34,224 bases of DNA. Origin: Secundilactobacillus angelensis (GTDB lineage: Bacteria; Bacillota; Bacilli; Lactobacillales; Lactobacillaceae). Position 1 is the first letter of the stretch. The number at the start of each line of letters is the position of its first letter. The notes under the pieces were generated by a model. It did not search any database, had not been told where the DNA came from, and worked only from the letters and a program-made list of their open reading frames with translations. The DNA is taken from contig NZ_JAAXLJ010000024.1 of the NCBI RefSeq assembly GCF_012641075.1, positions 1 to 34,224 on the forward strand, in the 5' to 3' direction. Positions 1 through 8,257 of this stretch are shown here, in pieces. The translations under genes and the position numbers were made by a program.

Positions 1-130
1 TATTACTAGCGAAATTGACTTCGCAAATTACATTTGATATCAGCCGAAACTGATATACCCTGCACATTTGTGAAACAAAACTTTGTTCAGTTTTCAAAGG
101 TCTACCAAGCAAATTCTTTTTCGAATCAGC
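1..130 (-). promoter_or_regulatory. 5' leader of an rRNA operon running out of the window
   Basis: Read on the minus strand, this stretch contains TTTGAAAACTGAACAAAG and, further on, GAAGTCAATTTCGCTAG. As I recall, both strings are typical of the precursor leader just upstream of 16S rRNA in lactobacilli. The mature 16S gene itself is not in the window and would begin beyond base 1. Three or four tandem promoters lie immediately upstream (137-400), which fits an rRNA operon. A short open frame on the plus strand here (83-295) has no ribosome binding site and antiparallels the leader, so it is not called as a gene. Confidence 0.7.
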
Positions 131-136
131 TTTTAT

Positions 137-165
137 ATTGTATATGATAACCTCGTGGAAGTCAA
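137..165 (-). promoter_or_regulatory. rRNA operon promoter, proximal
   Basis: On the minus strand, -35 TTGACT (165-160) and -10 TACAAT (142-137) are separated by exactly 17 nt. It is the closest of the tandem promoters to the rRNA leader. The near-consensus hexamers and the tandem arrangement support a strong growth-rate-type promoter. Confidence 0.7.
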
Positions 166-224
166 CAATAACTTTCTATATCAACATTCTTGTTCGGAAT
201 GTTTCTTTACGAGGCAACTTATTA

Positions 225-253
225 ACAATATCATCATCGCTATTAATTGTCAA
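225..253 (-). promoter_or_regulatory. rRNA operon promoter, middle
   Basis: On the minus strand, -35 TTGACA (253-248, perfect consensus) and -10 TATTGT (230-225) are separated by 17 nt. It lies 88 bp upstream of the proximal promoter in the same direction. Confidence 0.65.
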
Positions 254-316
254 CACATAAAATTTAAAATTCTAAATCGGTACATGTCTTCTTAATCTCT
301 CGCGACAACAGATAAC

Positions 317-345
317 ATCATACCAAGTATTCCCGGCTTGGTCAA
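317..345 (-). promoter_or_regulatory. rRNA operon promoter, distal
   Basis: On the minus strand, -35 TTGACC (345-340) and -10 TATGAT (322-317) are separated by 17 nt. The spacing between successive promoters in this set is 88 and 92 bp. A still weaker candidate (TTGACG at 400-395, 17 nt, CAAAAT at 377-372) lies just upstream. Confidence 0.65.
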
Positions 346-432
346 TCACTTTTGAAATAAAATTAAAATCAATTTTGCTGCTTTAAAATATGTGCGTCAA
401 AATCAAAGAATCCTTTCTATAAATTGAGCGAC

Positions 433-467
433 GAAAAAGGATCGATTCTAAAAAGCGAATCGACCCC
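433..467 (-). terminator. tyrS terminator
   Basis: On the minus strand, GGGTCGATTC and GAATCGATCC form a 10-bp stem with one G-U pair, followed by a run of T. It starts 16 nt after the tyrS stop codon and separates tyrS from the rRNA promoters. Confidence 0.85.
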
Positions 468-482
468 TTAAATTAAAAGCTG

Positions 483-1739
483 CTATTTAACTCTTGCTAA
501 GAAATACCGTTTCTTACCGCGACGGACAATTACAAATTTACCATCGAAATGCACACTAGGATCAATCTCCATATCAACATCCGTTATTTTTTCACCATTA
601 ATACGGATCGCCCCATTATTAACATCCTCACGTGCTTGACGTCGCGATGGTTCAATCGCTGTGACGTCTACTAGCCATTCAATGATATTACGCTTCTCAC
701 TAGTTACCTCAACAGATGGCATGTTCTTGAAGCCCTGCTCGATCTCATTCACTGATAAATCAGCAACTTCACCCGAGAAAAGCGCCTTTGAAATGTTCTC
801 TGCTTCAATCACCGCATCCTTGCCATGAACAAATGCCGTGACTTCTTCAGCTAATCTCCGTTGAGCCTCGCGTTTTTCTGGCTGAGTTTCAACTTTCTTT
901 GCCAAATCCGCAATCTCGTCTTCAGATAAGAAAGTAAAATACTTCAAATACTTAACAACATCACGGTCATCTTGATTTAACCAGAATTGGTAGAACTCAT
1001 AAGGCGTCGTCTTCTCGGGGTCCAGCCAAACAGCTCCGCCGGCAGTTTTCCCGAATTTAGTTCCATCCGCCTTAAGCATCAATGGAATAGTCAGGCCATA
1101 AGCCTTCGCATCCGCGCCCTCAATCTTGTGGATCAAGTCAATCCCAGCGGTAATGTTGCCCCATTGATCAGCACCGCCAACTTGTAGTTGAACGTCTTCA
1201 GCCTGGTAAAGGTGAAGGAAATCCACCGACTGCAGAATTTGGTAAGTGAACTCAGTAAACGAAATACCAACTTCCAATCTGGAAGCCACCACTTCTTTAG
1301 CTAACATATTATTCACATTGAACAGCTTGCCATAATCGCGCAAAAATTCGAGTAATGACATCTTAGACAGCCAATCGTAATTATTGACGATTTTAAAACT
1401 CCCGTCTTGGCCAAATAAATGTTCCATTTGAGCTGTGATAGCCGCTTCATTATGGTGAACTTGTTCCATAGATTGCAAAACCCGCTCAGACTTTTTACCA
1501 CTAGGGTCACCAATGGAACCTGTCCCACCACCGATAACAATGTATGGCCGATGTCCAGCCAACTGGAATCGCTTTAGGATCATGAACGGAATCAAATGTC
1601 CAATGTGCATTGAGTCCCCGGTTGGATCAATGCCGACGTACAGCCCAACTGACTTGGTTTTTACTAGGTCCATTAGGCCCTGTTCGTCTGTCTGCTGATT
1701 AATTGCGCCACGCCACTTTAACTCATCTATAATTGTCAA
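483..1739 (-). CDS. tyrS: tyrosyl-tRNA synthetase
   Basis: Charges tRNA-Tyr with tyrosine in the cytoplasm (class I aminoacyl-tRNA synthetase). The 418-residue length is normal for the TyrRS of Firmicutes. The HIGH motif is at residues 45-48 and the KMSKS-equivalent KFGKT is at 228-232. The tyrosine pocket region YVGIDPTGDSMHIGH and the QVGGADQWGN segment (186-195) are present, and an S4 RNA-binding domain closes the C terminus (about 345-415, REDVNNGAIRINGEKI). The start codon is TTG at 1739, chosen because AAGGAGG lies 7 nt upstream (1753-1747) and the first residues match the family. The gene is controlled by the T-box leader at 1761-1990. Confidence 0.98.
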   Translation of the reverse strand: MTIIDELKWRGAINQQTDEQGLMDLVKTKSVGLYVGIDPTGDSMHIGHLIPFMILKRFQLAGHRPYIVIGGGTGSIGDPSGKKSERVLQSMEQVHHNEAAITAQMEHLFGQDGSFKIVNNYDWLSKMSLLEFLRDYGKLFNVNNMLAKEVVASRLEVGISFTEFTYQILQSVDFLHLYQAEDVQLQVGGADQWGNITAGIDLIHKIEGADAKAYGLTIPLMLKADGTKFGKTAGGAVWLDPEKTTPYEFYQFWLNQDDRDVVKYLKYFTFLSEDEIADLAKKVETQPEKREAQRRLAEEVTAFVHGKDAVIEAENISKALFSGEVADLSVNEIEQGFKNMPSVEVTSEKRNIIEWLVDVTAIEPSRRQAREDVNNGAIRINGEKITDVDMEIDPSVHFDGKFVIVRRGKKRYFLARVK

Positions 1740-1760
1740 AAAGAAACCTCCTTAGGGTAT

Positions 1761-1990
1761 AAAAAAGTCCCCACTAGTCATCGACTAATAGGGACGAAAT
1801 TGAATTCCGCGTTACCACCCAAGTTACGTTGTAATATGACAACGTCGCTCGACATTAATATCGGGATGAACCGCCAGCTCGTACTGGATCGCTCCACACT
1901 GTAATTCGGGATGCCGGGACGCTTGGCTTGCAGCAGCCGCCAAGTTTCTTTATCGTTGCCCGTCACCCTACTTCGGTGCTTCATTGCTGT
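1761..1990 (-). promoter_or_regulatory. tyrosine T-box riboswitch with terminator
   Basis: The T-box core GGGTGGTAACGCGG is at 1820-1807 on the minus strand. Its TGGT pairs with the ACCA end of uncharged tRNA. It is followed by a 13-bp terminator stem (GTCCCTATTAGTC, 3-nt loop, GACTAGTGGGGAC; 1795-1767) and a run of six T (1766-1761). The likely specifier is the tyrosine codon TAC at 1903-1901 within GAATTACAG. A second TAC at 1883-1881 is a less likely alternative. Uncharged tRNA-Tyr would favour the antiterminator and allow tyrS transcription. Confidence 0.93.
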
Positions 1991-1995
1991 CATTA

Positions 1996-2024
1996 ATACT
2001 ACAAATACTCTCACTAAAAGTCAA
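1996..2024 (-). promoter_or_regulatory. tyrS promoter
   Basis: On the minus strand, -35 TTGACT (2024-2019) and -10 TAGTAT (2001-1996) are separated by 17 nt. Transcription would begin near 1990, giving the T-box leader its full length. Confidence 0.7.
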
Positions 2025-2072
2025 GCTGCAGTCGGCAGCGGTTTTAACATATAATAGAAGAAACTAAAGGAA

Positions 2073-2876
2073 GTGATCATTCTGTTCATTGTACTCATTA
2101 TGATGACACTAATTGATTTGGCAGCTGTTCACCCCTTGATGAAAGGTCAACCTGATCAGAAACGTGTCTGGCTACCCCTACTTGGGTTGCTCACACTCTC
2201 AGACCTGTTGATTGCATTGCCAGTACATCTGTGGCCGGGTCAATTGTTAGCAACAGCGGTCAGCGTTGGCTTTTCAACTTGGTATCTGACCGCATCCGTC
2301 TATCTCTGGCTCACGTATTGGTACAGTTCAAGAACTCATATAACAGTTAAGCCTGACTATCTGATCATTTTAGGTGCAAGAGTGACTCCTCACGGGCCTA
2401 CAAAAACCTTAACCAGGAGGCTAGAAACCGCGCTTACTTTTCTTACTAAACAGTCTCAATCACCTAAAGTCATTCTCACAGGCGGTCAAGGCAGCGATGA
2501 GCCAGACAGTGAAGCTAGTGTCATGTCAGCCTTTCTGAAAAAACATCAAGTTGAACCACACCGACTGCTACTGGAAGAAAAGGCCACTTCTACTGCAACT
2601 AATTTCAAATACTCTAAGCAAATCATCAATAGCGACTGGCACCAGCTAACCGAACCGAATCTCCTAGTGGTCACCAGCGACTATCACCTGGTTCGCAGCA
2701 AATTGCTGGCATGGCAGCAGCATTTAACAATTGCCACTTTAGGTGCGTGGACCACCACTGCTGCCCTTTTTCCTGCCATGCTACGTGAGGTGGCTGCCTT
2801 ACTCTTGCAGTTAAAGTACCCACTGATCGCCGGTTGGATAATTGTGACATTTTTAATTCAATGCTTCATATATTAG
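2073..2876 (+). CDS. YdcF-like (DUF218) membrane protein
   Basis: A DUF218/YdcF/SanA-like protein. Members are linked to cell envelope processes, but their substrates are mostly unknown. Two to three hydrophobic segments occupy about residues 1-90. A soluble domain follows with the family signatures LIILGARV (about 101-108), VILTGGQGSDE (about 134-144) and VVTSDYHLVRS (about 202-212). A last hydrophobic segment ends the protein (about 248-265). The start is uncertain. GTG at 2073 has AAAGGA only about one base upstream, so translation may begin a few codons later (for example ATG at 2100). A TATAAT at 2050-2055 is a likely -10 element, and its promoter region abuts the divergent tyrS promoter. 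No operon partner is evident. Confidence 0.8.
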   Translation: MIILFIVLIMMTLIDLAAVHPLMKGQPDQKRVWLPLLGLLTLSDLLIALPVHLWPGQLLATAVSVGFSTWYLTASVYLWLTYWYSSRTHITVKPDYLIILGARVTPHGPTKTLTRRLETALTFLTKQSQSPKVILTGGQGSDEPDSEASVMSAFLKKHQVEPHRLLLEEKATSTATNFKYSKQIINSDWHQLTEPNLLVVTSDYHLVRSKLLAWQQHLTIATLGAWTTTAALFPAMLREVAALLLQLKYPLIAGWIIVTFLIQCFIY

Positions 2877-2890
2877 AAGTATTAGAAGCT

Positions 2891-2937
2891 TAAGCGTATT
2901 TTCATATCTGAAAATAAGCCTGTAATTTTTTTACATT
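2891..2937 (+). terminator. possible terminator of the YdcF-like gene
   Basis: An AT-rich hairpin with TATTTTCA and TGAAAATA arms and a 4-nt loop (TATC) is followed, after CTGTAA, by a run of seven T. The stem is weak, so this is tentative. Confidence 0.4.
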
Positions 2938-2942
2938 TTCTC

Positions 2943-2971
2943 TTGCGAAAGCCACAAGAATCTTATATACT
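2943..2971 (+). promoter_or_regulatory. promoter of the 6-phosphogluconate dehydrogenase gene
   Basis: -35 TTGCGA (2943-2948) and -10 TATACT (2966-2971) are separated by 17 nt. The gene starts about 40 nt downstream of the predicted start site. Confidence 0.7.
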
Positions 2972-3017
2972 AATTCTGTTGCAAAATCCCAGTAAGAAAA
3001 TGTGAGGAGTTTTTCTA

Positions 3018-3917
3018 ATGAAATTAGGTTTAATCGGCTTAGGAAAGATGGGTATTAACTTAGCCCAAAACATGATTCGCAATAACAATGAAGTTGTCGG
3101 TTTTGATTTAAACACTGACTTAGTTGAAGAAGCAGCCACTTATGGTGCTACTAAAGCTACCACACTTAAAGAAATGATTGATCAACTACCATCACCAAAG
3201 ATTGTTTGGATCATGGTACCTGCTGGCAAGCCAACTGATGCTACTGTTGACAGTTTAGTCGATGCATTAGGCAAGGGCGATATCGTCATTGACGGTGGTA
3301 ACACTTTCTGGAAAGACTCACTCAGACACAACCGTCTATTAGGCGAAAAAGGTATTCACTACTTTGACTGCGGTTCATCAGGCGGCTGGAGAGGTGCTCT
3401 TAACGGCGGTAACTTCATGATTGGTGGCGACGAACCAGAAGTCTTCGAAACAATCCGCCCATTATTCGAAGGCATCTCACAAAAAGACGGTTACCTTTAC
3501 ACTGGTAAAGCCGGTTCAGGTCACTACTTAAAGATGGTCCACAACGGTATCGAATACGGTATGATGGAAGCCATCGGTGAAGGTTTCGAAGTGCTCCAAG
3601 CTTCTGACTTCGACTATGATAACCGCGCTGTTGCCAAGGTTTGGAACAATGGTTCTGTTGTTCGTAGCTGGTTAATGGAATTAGCTGAAGCAGCCTTCGA
3701 AAAGGATCCTAACTTGGATGCTATCAAGGGTCGCATGCACTCTAACGGTGAAGGCCAATGGACTGTTGAAGACGCTATGGATCACGCCGTTCCAACACCA
3801 GTTATCTCAGCTGCTGTTATGACTCGGTTCCGTTCAATGCAAGATGACACCTTTAACGGTAAAGTTGTTTCTGCTTTACGTAACGGTTTCGGTGGTCACG
3901 CAATGGACAAAAACTAA
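3018..3917 (+). CDS. gnd: 6-phosphogluconate dehydrogenase, decarboxylating, short type
   Basis: Oxidatively decarboxylates 6-phosphogluconate to ribulose 5-phosphate in the cytoplasm. This is the central reaction of the oxidative pentose phosphate and phosphoketolase routes. At 299 residues it belongs to the short 6PGDH class (YqeC-like), not the 470-residue class. The N-terminal Rossmann motif GLGKMG is at 7-12. Asp30 closes the second strand (VVGFDLN), where NADP enzymes carry an N-R-T motif, which suggests preference for NAD (inference). The substrate and catalytic region GGNFMIGG (130-137) and GSGHYLKMVHNGIEYG, with Lys172 and His175, is intact. The ribosome binding site is TGAGGAG. Codon use looks highly adapted compared with its neighbours, which suggests strong expression. 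It is a single-gene unit with its own promoter and terminator. Confidence 0.95.
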   Translation: MKLGLIGLGKMGINLAQNMIRNNNEVVGFDLNTDLVEEAATYGATKATTLKEMIDQLPSPKIVWIMVPAGKPTDATVDSLVDALGKGDIVIDGGNTFWKDSLRHNRLLGEKGIHYFDCGSSGGWRGALNGGNFMIGGDEPEVFETIRPLFEGISQKDGYLYTGKAGSGHYLKMVHNGIEYGMMEAIGEGFEVLQASDFDYDNRAVAKVWNNGSVVRSWLMELAEAAFEKDPNLDAIKGRMHSNGEGQWTVEDAMDHAVPTPVISAAVMTRFRSMQDDTFNGKVVSALRNGFGGHAMDKN

Positions 3918-3933
3918 TTTTAACTTAATCACG

Positions 3934-3965
3934 AGAAAGGCCACGCAATTGCGTGACCTTTTTTA
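3934..3965 (+). terminator. gnd terminator
   Basis: The hairpin AAGGCCACGCAATTGCGTGACCTT, whose stem is AAGG-CACGC paired with GCGTG-CCTT, is followed by a T run about 20 nt after the gnd stop. Confidence 0.9.
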
Positions 3966-3967
3966 TT

Positions 3968-3997
3968 TTCGCAACATGAGTTTGAGTATGCGATAAT
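3968..3997 (+). promoter_or_regulatory. candidate promoter of the YfhO-family gene
   Basis: -35 TTCGCA (3968-3973) and -10 GATAAT (3992-3997) are separated by 18 nt, about 32 nt before the TTG start. The hexamers are moderate matches to consensus. Confidence 0.45.
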
Positions 3998-4029
3998 GAG
4001 TTATTACAACAAACTGGAGAGAATTTATT

Positions 4030-7000
4030 TTGAAACGTAAAATCAATCAGTTACCAGTGTGGCTCATCTACACACTAGCGTTCATCATTATTACATCGGT
4101 ATCCTTTGGCGCCCTATCAGCCACTGGTCACTCCACCATTTGGAACCTAGACGGGATTGCTCAGCATTACCCGATTTTAAAAGAATTTTACCGTATCTTG
4201 CATGGAACTGCCCACCAATCGCTATTTAGCTGGTCGTGGAACTTGGGGCTAGGTGCAGATCAAATGACTACCTTTGCCTACTATCTAGTGGGTGATCCTT
4301 TTAGTTACTTAATCGCATTATTCCCTGCTCACCAGATTGAACTCGGCTACACGTTGCTCACGATTCTCAGATTGTACGTGGTTGGGATTGCTTTCATTGA
4401 ATTAGCGAGACACTTCCACTTCAAACCAGCTGGTCAAGTTTTCGGTGCCTTAATATACACCTTCAACGGCTTTGCCTTTTATATTAGTTACCACCATCCG
4501 TTTTTCCTGCTGCCAATGATTTTCTTTCCATTATTGTGCCTAACCATCGACCGCATTTTACACGGAAAATCCTGGTGGTGGTTTGGTATCGTGACTGCCG
4601 CCATCTTGATTTGTAACGTCTACTTTGCCTATTTAATGGCGTTTGGTGCACTGATTTTTCTTGTCATCAGATCCGTTGATTTAAGGCAAAAGAGCGTTGT
4701 TATGCCTAAACTATGGCAACTCATCTTGCGGCTCCTGTCAGGTATCGTGATGGCTATCATGATATCAGCAGTTATTTTACTGCCTAATATCCTGGCGATG
4801 ATGAATAGTTCTCGAATGGGTGGTTCAATTTTCGCCAACAACTTGCGCTGGTATCCGGAAATTTACTATCGAACCTTGCCTGATAACATATTGACTTCCA
4901 ATGGCAACATTTACTATTGGGCTCTGATTGCCACCAGCGGTCTGTCATTGATTGCGATGATCTGGACCATGCGCCGTTTTAAACGTTACTTAGCACTCAA
5001 CATCACCTTAATTCTGATTGCTCTTGGCCTGTTGTTTCCCGCAGTAGCGGCAACGTTAAACGTCATGAGTACCCCCTCCAACCGCTGGCTCATGATGGCA
5101 CAACTGGTATTTGCCCTAACTGCCGCAACACTAGTCGATCACTTAAGTGCCTTCACAACTCGAGACTTCTTCTGGCTAACTGGTATTATCGCTGGACTGA
5201 TACTAATCATCTGGATTGCCAATGGCTATTTGTTCAAGTTTCGGCAAATTCAGTTGCTGACTTATTTAGTGTTCATGCTGTTTATTTGGCTCTTTAGCCT
5301 GCTGTTACTGAAACCACAGTTAGCTAAACCGATTGAACTGGGGTTGCTGGGGCTAGTCACACTAAATGCCATTACCACCGGCTTGAGTTTTTACGATGAT
5401 AACTACTCTGGTGCACCAGCCAATGAACTGCCCACTCATACTGCTGATCAGTGGTCAAAGTGGTACTTTGACGGCGCTGATCAGTATCTGAGCAAGCATG
5501 ATAACGGCTTTTACCGGACTTCTACGACGAATAACTATTACACCATGACCACGGTGGGTAATAACATTCCCATGTTGCTAAACACCCATACCATCAGTTC
5601 GTATTACTCCGTTCAAAATGGTGATGTGAACCAGTTCAACCAACAACTGGCTAACGTTCAAAACAGCATGAATAATCCAACTAGCAGTGCTGATACCCGG
5701 GGATCGATTCTCTCCATGCTAAACGTGAAGTACTTGTTTGCCCGTGAAGACGATATGTTAAACCAAAAGGCGATGCCATACGGTTTCCGGCAGTTAAAAA
5801 CAAAACAGGGTAAGCCCGTTATCATAGATGATCACCCGGTATATGCCGTTGGCAACGGAACTGGCACGGCAATTTTAAAGAACCGCTATGCCTTACCGTT
5901 GGTTTACACCCAAAGTTTTCAGATCACTCCGGCTGCCTTCGATAAATTAACGGCTCTGGAACGACAAGAAGCCCTACTGGAGGGTGCTAGCGTTCAAAAG
6001 CAAGTATCAGGAGTCGCCAAGACCCACCTTAAAACTGCCACTAAACACCTAGCCTACAAGGTTAAATTAACCAGTCAACCGATTCTCAAAATTCCCGATT
6101 TAATCAACTATCGTCTGCAACATAACACAAAACATTCCCAGTCAGCTGCAATTGGCAAAGAACCCCTACCACCAAAAGAGGCAGCTAATTATGCTGCTGC
6201 CACTGGTTTAGATAAGCCTTCAGTCGAAGTGACCAACTTGCTGGCTCAAAACCAGACGATTGTCGATAATAATACCGAGACCAACCACAATGGCTTACAC
6301 GAAATGACCAGTGACATGCTTGGTCAACAACAAACCTACGCACTGAAATTAAAACAGCCCAAACAGGCTCAGGGAACTGAACTCTACTTGGACTTATCTG
6401 GTATTTCCACTCAGTTCCCCGATACTCAAAAGCGGTTAAAGAACTTTGCTACACAATCTCAATTTGCAGGTACACCGCTGCCAAAGGGGCAACAAAGAAA
6501 CAATTGGCGTTCAATTATCAATGATCCGCTGTTCAACGCCTATACAATGAACATCAAAACTACTAGTTATAAAACCGTTTATAACCAATTTGGCATCAAT
6601 AACATGTCAGATTACGAGCCTAAAGATCATCTATTAATTAACTTAGGCTATTCTACTAAGCTTAGGAAAACCATCAACTTATCATTTACCGCGGCAGAAA
6701 AGATTCATTTCAAACACGTCAAAGTGATTGCCATGCCATATGGAACAAAATATCGCCAGCAAACCACTCAACTGCAAAAGACTGGTTTAATCAATCAACG
6801 GGTGACTAATAATCAAGTCCAAGGCTCATCCGTTGGTGCCAATAAACGGATTCTGACGACAAGTATCCCTTACAGTAAGGGCTGGCAGCTAAAAGTGGAC
6901 GGTCAACCGTGGAAAACACAGATTATAAACACCGGTTTTGTTGGTGCTGTGATTCCAAGCGGCAACCATAAGATTAAGCTGACCTACCACACGCCAGGAT

Positions 7001-7116
7001 TGATTGCTGGTCTCTGGCTTTCAATCGTTGGTGTCATCATAGCAATAGTGACCTACTTCTGGCCACGAATCATTCACAGAACAGACAAGAAAGATGACCC
7101 AAAACAAGCGAGTTAA
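4030..7116 (+). CDS. YfhO-family large membrane protein
   Basis: A 1028-residue multi-pass protein of the YfhO family (Pfam YfhO). Members resemble GT-C fold glycosyltransferases, and some act in glycosylation of teichoic or lipoteichoic acids or in stress tolerance. The exact substrate here cannot be told. About a dozen hydrophobic segments fill residues 10-450. A large, presumably extracytoplasmic domain rich in N, Q, T and K follows (about 460-990), and a single helix near the C terminus (about 993-1013) leads into a basic and acidic tail ending KKDDPKQAS. The acidic motif NLDGIAQHYP (residues 38-47) after the first helix is typical of the family. The start is TTG at 4030, supported by GGAGA 9 nt upstream. 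A close alternative start was not found. Confidence 0.88.
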   Translation: MKRKINQLPVWLIYTLAFIIITSVSFGALSATGHSTIWNLDGIAQHYPILKEFYRILHGTAHQSLFSWSWNLGLGADQMTTFAYYLVGDPFSYLIALFPAHQIELGYTLLTILRLYVVGIAFIELARHFHFKPAGQVFGALIYTFNGFAFYISYHHPFFLLPMIFFPLLCLTIDRILHGKSWWWFGIVTAAILICNVYFAYLMAFGALIFLVIRSVDLRQKSVVMPKLWQLILRLLSGIVMAIMISAVILLPNILAMMNSSRMGGSIFANNLRWYPEIYYRTLPDNILTSNGNIYYWALIATSGLSLIAMIWTMRRFKRYLALNITLILIALGLLFPAVAATLNVMSTPSNRWLMMAQLVFALTAATLVDHLSAFTTRDFFWLTGIIAGLILIIWIANGYLFKFRQIQLLTYLVFMLFIWLFSLLLLKPQLAKPIELGLLGLVTLNAITTGLSFYDDNYSGAPANELPTHTADQWSKWYFDGADQYLSKHDNGFYRTSTTNNYYTMTTVGNNIPMLLNTHTISSYYSVQNGDVNQFNQQLANVQNSMNNPTSSADTRGSILSMLNVKYLFAREDDMLNQKAMPYGFRQLKTKQGKPVIIDDHPVYAVGNGTGTAILKNRYALPLVYTQSFQITPAAFDKLTALERQEALLEGASVQKQVSGVAKTHLKTATKHLAYKVKLTSQPILKIPDLINYRLQHNTKHSQSAAIGKEPLPPKEAANYAAATGLDKPSVEVTNLLAQNQTIVDNNTETNHNGLHEMTSDMLGQQQTYALKLKQPKQAQGTELYLDLSGISTQFPDTQKRLKNFATQSQFAGTPLPKGQQRNNWRSIINDPLFNAYTMNIKTTSYKTVYNQFGINNMSDYEPKDHLLINLGYSTKLRKTINLSFTAAEKIHFKHVKVIAMPYGTKYRQQTTQLQKTGLINQRVTNNQVQGSSVGANKRILTTSIPYSKGWQLKVDGQPWKTQIINTGFVGAVIPSGNHKIKLTYHTPGLIAGLWLSIVGVIIAIVTYFWPRIIHRTDKKDDPKQAS

Positions 7117-7128
7117 TCCAGCAGTCAC

Positions 7129-7158
7129 TTGGAAAATGATTGCATAAGTTGATATAAT
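7129..7158 (+). promoter_or_regulatory. promoter of the histidine phosphatase gene
   Basis: -35 TTGGAA (7129-7134) and a perfect -10 TATAAT (7153-7158) are separated by 18 nt. Confidence 0.6.
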
Positions 7159-7200
7159 GAATGTGAACTAAACTCACTTTTCATCCAAGGAGGGCTTACC

Positions 7201-7866
7201 GTGAAAACATTTACTGCTTACTTCGTTCGGCACGGACAAACAATGCTGAACCACTATAATAAAATTCAGGGCTGGATCGATTCACCTTTAACTGAAAAGG
7301 GAATTGCAGACGCCAAACGTGCCGGCCAGCAGTTGAAGGCTATCAACTTCAACGCTGCATACAGCAGTGATTCAGGTCGGGCAATCGAAACCGCTTCGTA
7401 CATTCTGAAAGCCAATCCGGAAAACATCAATATCATTAGCTACCAATTTCCCGAATTCCGCGAACAGTGCCACGGCTACTTCGAAGGTAACGATGCTAAC
7501 CAAATGTGGCAATTCGTTGGTGAACAAGTTCAGTTAACTTCCGAATCCGATGTACTAGCGAAATTTGGTTTGGAAAAAGCACGGGATTTAATTCATAAAG
7601 CTGATCTTTACGGTGAAGCAGAAAGCAACGCCATGTTTTGGGAACGGCTTGATCGTGGCTTCAATAAGCTGCGTGCCAACTCTAAAGATGGCGACCAAGT
7701 CTTTGTTGTTTCTCACGGTATGACAATCCGTTCAATCATTGACCGCTACGCTCCAGAACTGGATGTGGGTGTGCCTACCATTAACGGCAGTATTTCAAAG
7801 CTCACCATTACTGATAACGATATTAAAGTTGATTTCTTCAACCGGACTGATTTCGTTGCTAAATAA
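7201..7866 (+). CDS. histidine phosphatase family protein
   Basis: A 221-residue phosphoglycerate mutase-like (branch 1 histidine phosphatase) protein. The phosphate-accepting histidine is His11 in VRHGQT. Arg60 (SSDSGRAIETA), an acidic residue near 85-88 (PEFREQ) and the second histidine, His172 in VVSHGMT, complete the active site. The family is broad (phosphoglycerate mutase-like, alpha-ribazole phosphatase, sugar phosphatases), so the substrate is not assigned. The start is GTG at 7201 with AAGGAGG just upstream. It is monocistronic, and hairpin family member H1 follows 10 nt after the stop. Confidence 0.93.
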   Translation: MKTFTAYFVRHGQTMLNHYNKIQGWIDSPLTEKGIADAKRAGQQLKAINFNAAYSSDSGRAIETASYILKANPENINIISYQFPEFREQCHGYFEGNDANQMWQFVGEQVQLTSESDVLAKFGLEKARDLIHKADLYGEAESNAMFWERLDRGFNKLRANSKDGDQVFVVSHGMTIRSIIDRYAPELDVGVPTINGSISKLTITDNDIKVDFFNRTDFVAK

Positions 7867-7876
7867 GAAATAAAGT

Positions 7877-7929
7877 ACACAAAGTAGCACCATTCCGATG
7901 GTCTTTATCGGGATGGTGCTACTTTGTGT
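7877..7929 (+). repeat. long hairpin H1, shared-apex hairpin family, likely terminator
   Basis: A 53-nt near-perfect inverted repeat made of a 23-nt arm, the 7-nt loop GGTCTTT and a 23-nt arm. The apical part CCATTCCGAT / ATCGGGATGG is shared with H2 (21016-21078) and H3 (22409-22471). The basal stem ACACAAAGTAGCA is specific to this locus. It lies between convergent genes, 10 nt after the phosphatase stop, and probably acts as a terminator although no long T run follows. The downstream flank ATGGCCGGAA also resembles the flank of H3. Confidence 0.85.
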
Positions 7930-8021
7930 TATATGGCCGGAACCTGACATTCAAGTAGCACAGTCAGTAAGGAAACGAGCCGAAATACTGACCAATATCG
8001 ACTGATGGTATAGCACTTTTG

Positions 8022-8252
8022 TTATCCTTCAGCCACCTTAAGTTGCTGAACAGTCTCAGCCTGAGTTTTAACCTTATCTTTTGCCACAATCACCCGGCCC
8101 ATTAATTCCGCTACCTTGAACCGGTCGCTTGGGTGATGGTCCATAACGGTGACCATTACCGTTCGTTCATAGATGTGTTCCACCCGACCAACAAAATCAC
8201 AAGTCAGATTACCGTTGGGTTGGCAGGTTACAATATCGTTAATTTTAATCAT
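8022..8252 (-). CDS. small DUF2187-like protein, paralogue of its neighbour
   Basis: A protein of about 76 residues. It resembles the DUF2187 (YkvS-type) group of small Firmicutes proteins with an SH3/KOW-like fold of unknown function. The identification is by pattern only. The core FVGRVEHIYERTVMVTVM aligns with FIGRVNQVFGNRLVVEVM of the gene at 8258-8494, so the two are tandem paralogues. I place the start at ATG 8252 (MIKINDIV) because GGAAAGGA lies 8 nt upstream. Longer starts at 8261 and 8279 overlap the upstream gene and have no usable ribosome binding site. The spacing to the upstream stop is 5 nt, so the two are surely co-translated. The gene ends in a K/Q/V-rich tail. Confidence 0.7.
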   Translation of the reverse strand: MIKINDIVTCQPNGNLTCDFVGRVEHIYERTVMVTVMDHHPSDRFKVAELMGRVIVAKDKVKTQAETVQQLKVAEG

Positions 8253-8257
8253 GTCGA

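Noticed and set aside
83-295. Plus-strand open frame of 70 codons at the left edge
   Set aside because: It has no ribosome binding site and runs opposite to a region with three well-formed rRNA promoters and a recognisable rRNA leader.
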